Shown here: positions 59,748-64,000 of the stretch, in pieces | Numbering within the stretch: position 1 is the first letter of the stretch | Layout: each line of letters begins with the position of its first letter | Assembly: GCA_003024785.1 (NCBI GenBank) | Contig: PUQB01000106.1 | Span: forward strand, 62,001 to 126,000 | Source of the DNA: Selaginella tamariscina | Taxonomy: Eukaryota > Streptophyta > Lycopodiopsida > Selaginellales > Selaginellaceae | Length of the DNA: 64,000 nt | Reading direction: 5' to 3' | The notes under the pieces: model-generated | Seen by the model: the letters and a program-made list of their open reading frames with translations, nothing else | Databases searched by the model: none | What the model was told of the DNA's origin: nothing | Program-made: the position numbers and the translations under genes

Positions 59748-60250
59748 CATAGTTACGAACACGAACACAAGCCTTAGATTTCAAGAACCCAACCATGGAA
59801 CACGATCATAGCTCACGATGGCTCACGAATATTCTAGTGAATATTCTAAGAATATTCTAATTTTAATTCTAAAAATATGCTACTTTTTATTATATATAAA
59901 TAATCAAATGGCTCTGCAAAATGCCGCCTTGATCGGAGCCACACACACAGCTCCTTTTGCTCAGATCCGTATGGCATTAATTTGTCACTTATGAACAACA
60001 TGAGATTTGTAGAATCCCACAGAATGAAGATGAACTCACCAGATTCAACAAGCCCTGTTGCATGTGCCCTAACCCTAAGTTGGTGTTATGAACACAGGCC
60101 GTGATCCTAACAACCACGGCCAGGATCACGGCCCGTGTTCGTAACAGTATATATATTCATGAACACAGCCGGCCGTGGGAACACGACCCATGGCCATGTT
60201 CATGAAACACAGTGAACACGGCCGAGATCCCGGATGTGTTCGTAACTATG
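59748..60250. mobile_element. Non-autonomous hAT-type element (503 bp MITE)
   Basis: Perfect 15 bp terminal inverted repeats CATAGTTACGAACAC / GTGTTCGTAACTATG and an 8 bp target duplication CCACGTGT (59740-59747 and 60251-60258), the hAT signature. Subterminal GGCCGTG/CACGGCC words repeat near the right end, including a hairpin GGCCGTGATCCT...AGGATCACGGCC at about 60101-60136. No coding sequence. The uninterrupted target is visible in the LTR at 55154-56829. Confidence 0.9.
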
Positions 60251-60284
60251 CCACGTGTTGGCCCTTTGGGTTAAAACTCTGACA

Positions 60285-60289
60285 TTGTT
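60285..60289. repeat. Target-site duplication TTGTT of the solo LTR, right
   Basis: See 57390-57394. Confidence 0.85.
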
Positions 60290-63200
60290 GTTGTCCTACT
60301 TGTATGCAACCCAAGTGTTCTGCTGATTCTGCACAAACCAATGAAAGAATGCTTGTCAGATACTGATCCCATGATTTAACATCAGTAGCTCACAGTAATC
60401 AAGAAAGCAGACCCAACTCCGTCGATAACACTGGGTCATAACCATACAAGAACTTATATGGGGAAGTACCAAACTTTGTACTCCAGTGACATAAGTATAT
60501 CGAAGAGACGGCATATAACCATTCCAATCCAAATGTTGAAAGTTCACATACTTTGCGATCATCCCCTTGAAGGTTCTAACGAGCCATTCTACCAAACCAT
60601 CTGTCTGAGGATGATAAGCACTTGTGAAAGTGTGGTGTATCCTCAGTCTAAACATCAAGACATGAAATGCCTTGGCCATAAATGCAAAACTATTGTTCAA
60701 GAGAGAATTTGCTCTAGACAAGAATGTTGAAACACGACCCGATTAAGGAGAAACTAACCAATAGTTAAAACAGTTGCACTAGCAAGAGCACCAACTTCTA
60801 CCCAACAGTTAAGTAGTTAGAACCAATCGTTACCAAATTGACCGCGAAAAGTTCCATCAAATCAAATGCCACCAATTCAAATGAACGAGAAACTGTAATT
60901 GACTCCAACCGTTTTTCCGAAGTACACAGAGAGTACTATTACAAGCTTGGCACCACACACAACTACACACATACCAAATCACATCTCGTCACAACTCTGG
61001 TCAATAAAAAAATTTGCACAACTTATCCATCACACGATGATGTCCCATGTGCCCACCGAGAACCGAAGAGTCATGGTAAGTGTGAAGGAACTATGGAACG
61101 AAGACTGAAGGCACTACCAATCACAAATGATCATTTAATTAGTGCACACAAAATAAAGAAAGTCGTCCTGAAGGCGATATTACGAATGTAAATGCCTGAA
61201 AGGCAAGTCATCAGCAAGTGATGCAGAATTCTCAAACCCATCACAAAGACTTTGAATCCACGGCTCAACCTTTTTAAACTTCCCAAAACCTCATTTGAAG
61301 ACGGTAAATCCAACTTGCATTTTGCAAACACTAAACATCAAGCACAACAACTGTTGATGGTACAAATCTTCATTTAAAAATTCATTAATGCTAGAACAAC
61401 TAGCTCCTCAGGGCAGAAGAAGAGAGAGAAGGTGGAAAAGGAGCCCGAAAGAGCAGCATTAGTCATGAACTCCTTGGGCAATGAATAACCTTGAAGTCGT
61501 AAATTTGAAGCTTCAAGGCCACTGAGCAATACGACCAATCAAATTCTTCCATTTCAACAATGAAGTGACTGTTGCATATGATCGCCTTTTAACAATGTTT
61601 GAGAACCATGCAAGTAGACATGGAGCTCTCAAAACCCAAACTACTGCTAGACATTCCTTTTTGTCATGGAGTAGTTCACCTCTGTTGGCTGCAACATACG
61701 GTTGATGTACGCAATGAATGTCGTTGGCTAGGGACACTCGTACTCTCCTACATCAATACGCCCTTGAGACCAATGTTAGAAGCATCTACGCGCAAGATGA
61801 AAGGATGAGTGTAATTAGGGTACGCCAAAACTGGAGGAGTTGTCAATAGCTCTTTGAGATTGCAAATGCCTGCTTGAAATCCTTAGACCAAACAAAATAA
61901 GTCATTAACGACTTCAACAACACCCACCACGGTGTAGTACGATCTAAAAGATGATTCACAAATAACCCAAATATTATGTCTTGTTAAGAAAGCGTTGCAC
62001 ATAGTTCACACACTTCGGTGTAGGGAACTTCAAAATTACAACAAGTTTGTTAGGATCGACTTGCAAACCTTCATGGGAAATGCAATAACCAAATAAGTGA
62101 TGTCCTTGGATCCAAACACACATTTAAATGGTTTCAGCTTCAAACCAACTTCCCACAGCCAATCCAAAACCTATACATACATCACATGCTCCTCCCACGT
62201 TTCATCCGAGTGGATTAAAACATTGTCGATGAAGGGCAGTTACCTCCGGCATATCGCATAGAACCTCATCCATCATACATTGGAAAGTCATTGAAGCATT
62301 GTTCAAACCAAAGGCATTACCAAGAATTTGTACAAACCAAATGGTGTTTAAAAAGCAGTCTTGGGAATGTCCATGTCAACCATCGGAACTTGTTAATATC
62401 CAAAGTGAGATGTAACTTGGTGAACCAACGGTTCCGCCCTAATAATCTAAAAGATTTGCAGTATGAGAAAGTGGGTACATATCTGAAATATTACATCATT
62501 TAATGGGCAATAGTCAATGTAGAATCAAATGCTCCCATCCGGCTTCATCATAAATGAGGTTCGCACGCCCAAGGACTTCGAAATTTTGGATAACATCCTT
62601 CTCTAACATCTACTTAACATTCGCTCGTAAGATTTTGAGTTTCTTTAGTGATCGACGCCAAACAGGTACTTGATTGGCCTAACATTCTTAGTTGAAATAG
62701 TGGCGTGTTGCAATCTTGGCCCAGATGACAAGTCAAGTTAAAAAAATTAGCATACTCTTTCTTAAGTTGATCAATCACTGCAGACGACGATCATTTAATG
62801 GATCCATAAGGAAAGAAAGAGCATAAAGAAAAGATGATTGGAAGTAAAGGTGAAATAAAAGTGATATAATAGAGGTGGAAGCAGATGGACGAAGTGAAAT
62901 AAAAATAAGAGGAATAAAAGAAAAACAAGGAGGAGACTTTTTGAAGTCATATACTTACTGATTGTGAGTCAACCAATCCATATCAAGAATAAAGTGAAAG
63001 CTTGATTCAACCACCCGCAAAGATTGAAGCTCAAGCTCACGATCGTCCACATAAATAACAATATCAATTTCATCACGTGAACAAGCATGAGTGACTGTGT
63101 TCGTTGCCATATAATGAAGATTGGTTTTACTACACAACGCAAATGAAGGCTATAATATGTAGCAACAGATTGAGAAATATAGGAACACTAAAAGAAAAAT

Positions 63201-64000
63201 AGGATGTGGCATGTGATTAAAGCGAGCTTGAAAGTAAAGACCGGATGAATTAGTGCCGAGTAAACCTTTTGATGATATTCCCAAAAGAAAGACGGAGGGG
63301 TCACTAATTTATTTGCACAAAGACCCCCTCTACTCGTGCGATTTGTCGTTTCCCAAAAGATCCACTGCATCAAGACCTTCCATACAGCGGTGCCAATCGG
63401 ACGTTGTTAACGCCAAGGCCTCCACCCCATAAATGGGGGACGCTAATCAGGAAACCATTGACAGTTTTGGTGTGTTCAACCTCATCACACGCCCAACAAC
63501 AAATTGCACGTCCACATTCTCGTCCACCGGCCCAACCTTGTGCTTGTACACAAGCAATAACTCATCAACCTCCATTGGAGCAGAACCATCCCCAACATGA
63601 AATGGGACAAGAGAACGTGAAGATGCAAGTGGGAGAGGTGATGACTCATATCGTTGTGCTAGCCTCAAAGCATCGTCAAGAGTTACTAGAGTTAGTGCAT
63701 GCACAAGCCCCACAAGGTTTTGACGAAGTGTTGGCCATAACATACTTAACTTGATGCATTTTGACATGTTAGGCTCTACATGCAGCAAAAGGCTCTAAAA
63801 ACGAACACTAAACTGCATCACTGACTCAGATAGTTCCTACGAATATGATGCAACTGCTAACATCGTCATAGTCATCCACATGCTCAAATGCACATTTGAA
63901 GACCTTTAAAAGAATATTTTAATCTCCACGAGTTGCAACATTCAAACCATTGTACCATTACAACACTGTCCCTTGAAGATAAGTAGGAAAACTCGTGCAA
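60290..64000 (-). mobile_element. Ty3/gypsy fossil, integrase to gag, runs off the window
   Basis: Minus-strand element. Recognisable parts from left to right: integrase 60356-60721 (SAYHPQTDG), RNase H and reverse transcriptase in pieces over about 61400-62660, retropepsin-like part about 62955-63137 (FHFILDMDWL), and gag pieces about 63447-64000. It continues past the right edge, so its upstream LTR is not in view. It is heavily broken, with many interruptions, and old; the solo LTR inserted within its integrase region. Confidence 0.8.

Larger units (their letters stand above)
57395..60284 (+). mobile_element. Solo LTR of the 1.68 kb family, with two later insertions
   Basis: Same ends as 55154-56829 and flanked by the 5 bp duplication TTGTT, so it is a solo LTR left after recombination between the LTRs of an insertion into the minus-strand Ty3/gypsy element. 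Its 2890 bp length is explained by a 703 bp insert (58328-59030) and a 503 bp hAT-type MITE (59748-60250) with its 8 bp duplication. It is diverged from the 55154 copy. Confidence 0.88.

Overview
The window reads as nuclear DNA of a land plant. It is AT-rich and sparse in genes, with plant-type introns, a cytosolic-type tRNA-Leu, a three-exon metallothionein gene and a plant polyamine oxidase. Several relics look more like non-seed plants (ferns, lycophytes, mosses) than flowering plants: a DUF7869-type protein, a LINE reverse transcriptase of the GL.VN..KT type, a chromovirus resembling those reported from non-seed plants, and a Merlin (ISXO2-like) transposase. A fern-like host is therefore my best guess, by inference only.

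Layout. 1-1.1 kb: fragment of a probable NIF/FCP1-like HAD phosphatase. 1.6-6.5 kb and 10.3-14.5 kb: a diverged direct duplication, each unit carrying a minus-strand kelch-repeat gene of three exons, both now damaged in different exons. Between the units (7.1-9.5 kb) lies a decayed DUF7869-type gene on the minus strand. 15.7-18.9 kb: a DUF659/hAT transposase with four recognisable introns. 19.5-20.6 kb: a dispersed repeat and a LINE fragment. 21.1 kb: tRNA-Leu(CAG). 21.2-25.3 kb: AT-rich DNA with a tandem repeat, a MITE and microsatellites. 25.3-27.7 kb: polyamine oxidase locus with promoter and polyadenylation signal, frame-broken. 28-31.8 kb: microsatellites and more MITE copies. 31.9-32.4 kb: intact metallothionein gene, the best-supported functional protein gene here. 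34.4-38.5 kb: a Merlin relic split by a complete PIF/Harbinger element with target-site duplication.

From about 39.5 kb to the end the window is a nest of Ty3/gypsy fossils: an old minus-strand element (39.5-42.9 kb), two chromovirus copies of one family (42.9-53.4 kb) with three LTRs, a plus-strand element surviving as its 3' part with a 1.68 kb LTR (53.4-56.8 kb), and another minus-strand element (56.8 kb to the window end). The last was invaded by a solo LTR of the 1.68 kb family, which was later invaded by a 503 bp hAT-type MITE and a 703 bp unidentified insert.

No operon-like cooperation is expected. The functional cargo is probably the metallothionein (metal binding) and the tRNA gene. 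The polyamine oxidase and kelch genes would need an assembly check before being called dead, since most of their lesions are one- or two-base frame changes. Exon coordinates were worked out by hand from the sequence; family names rest on motif recognition, without database searches.
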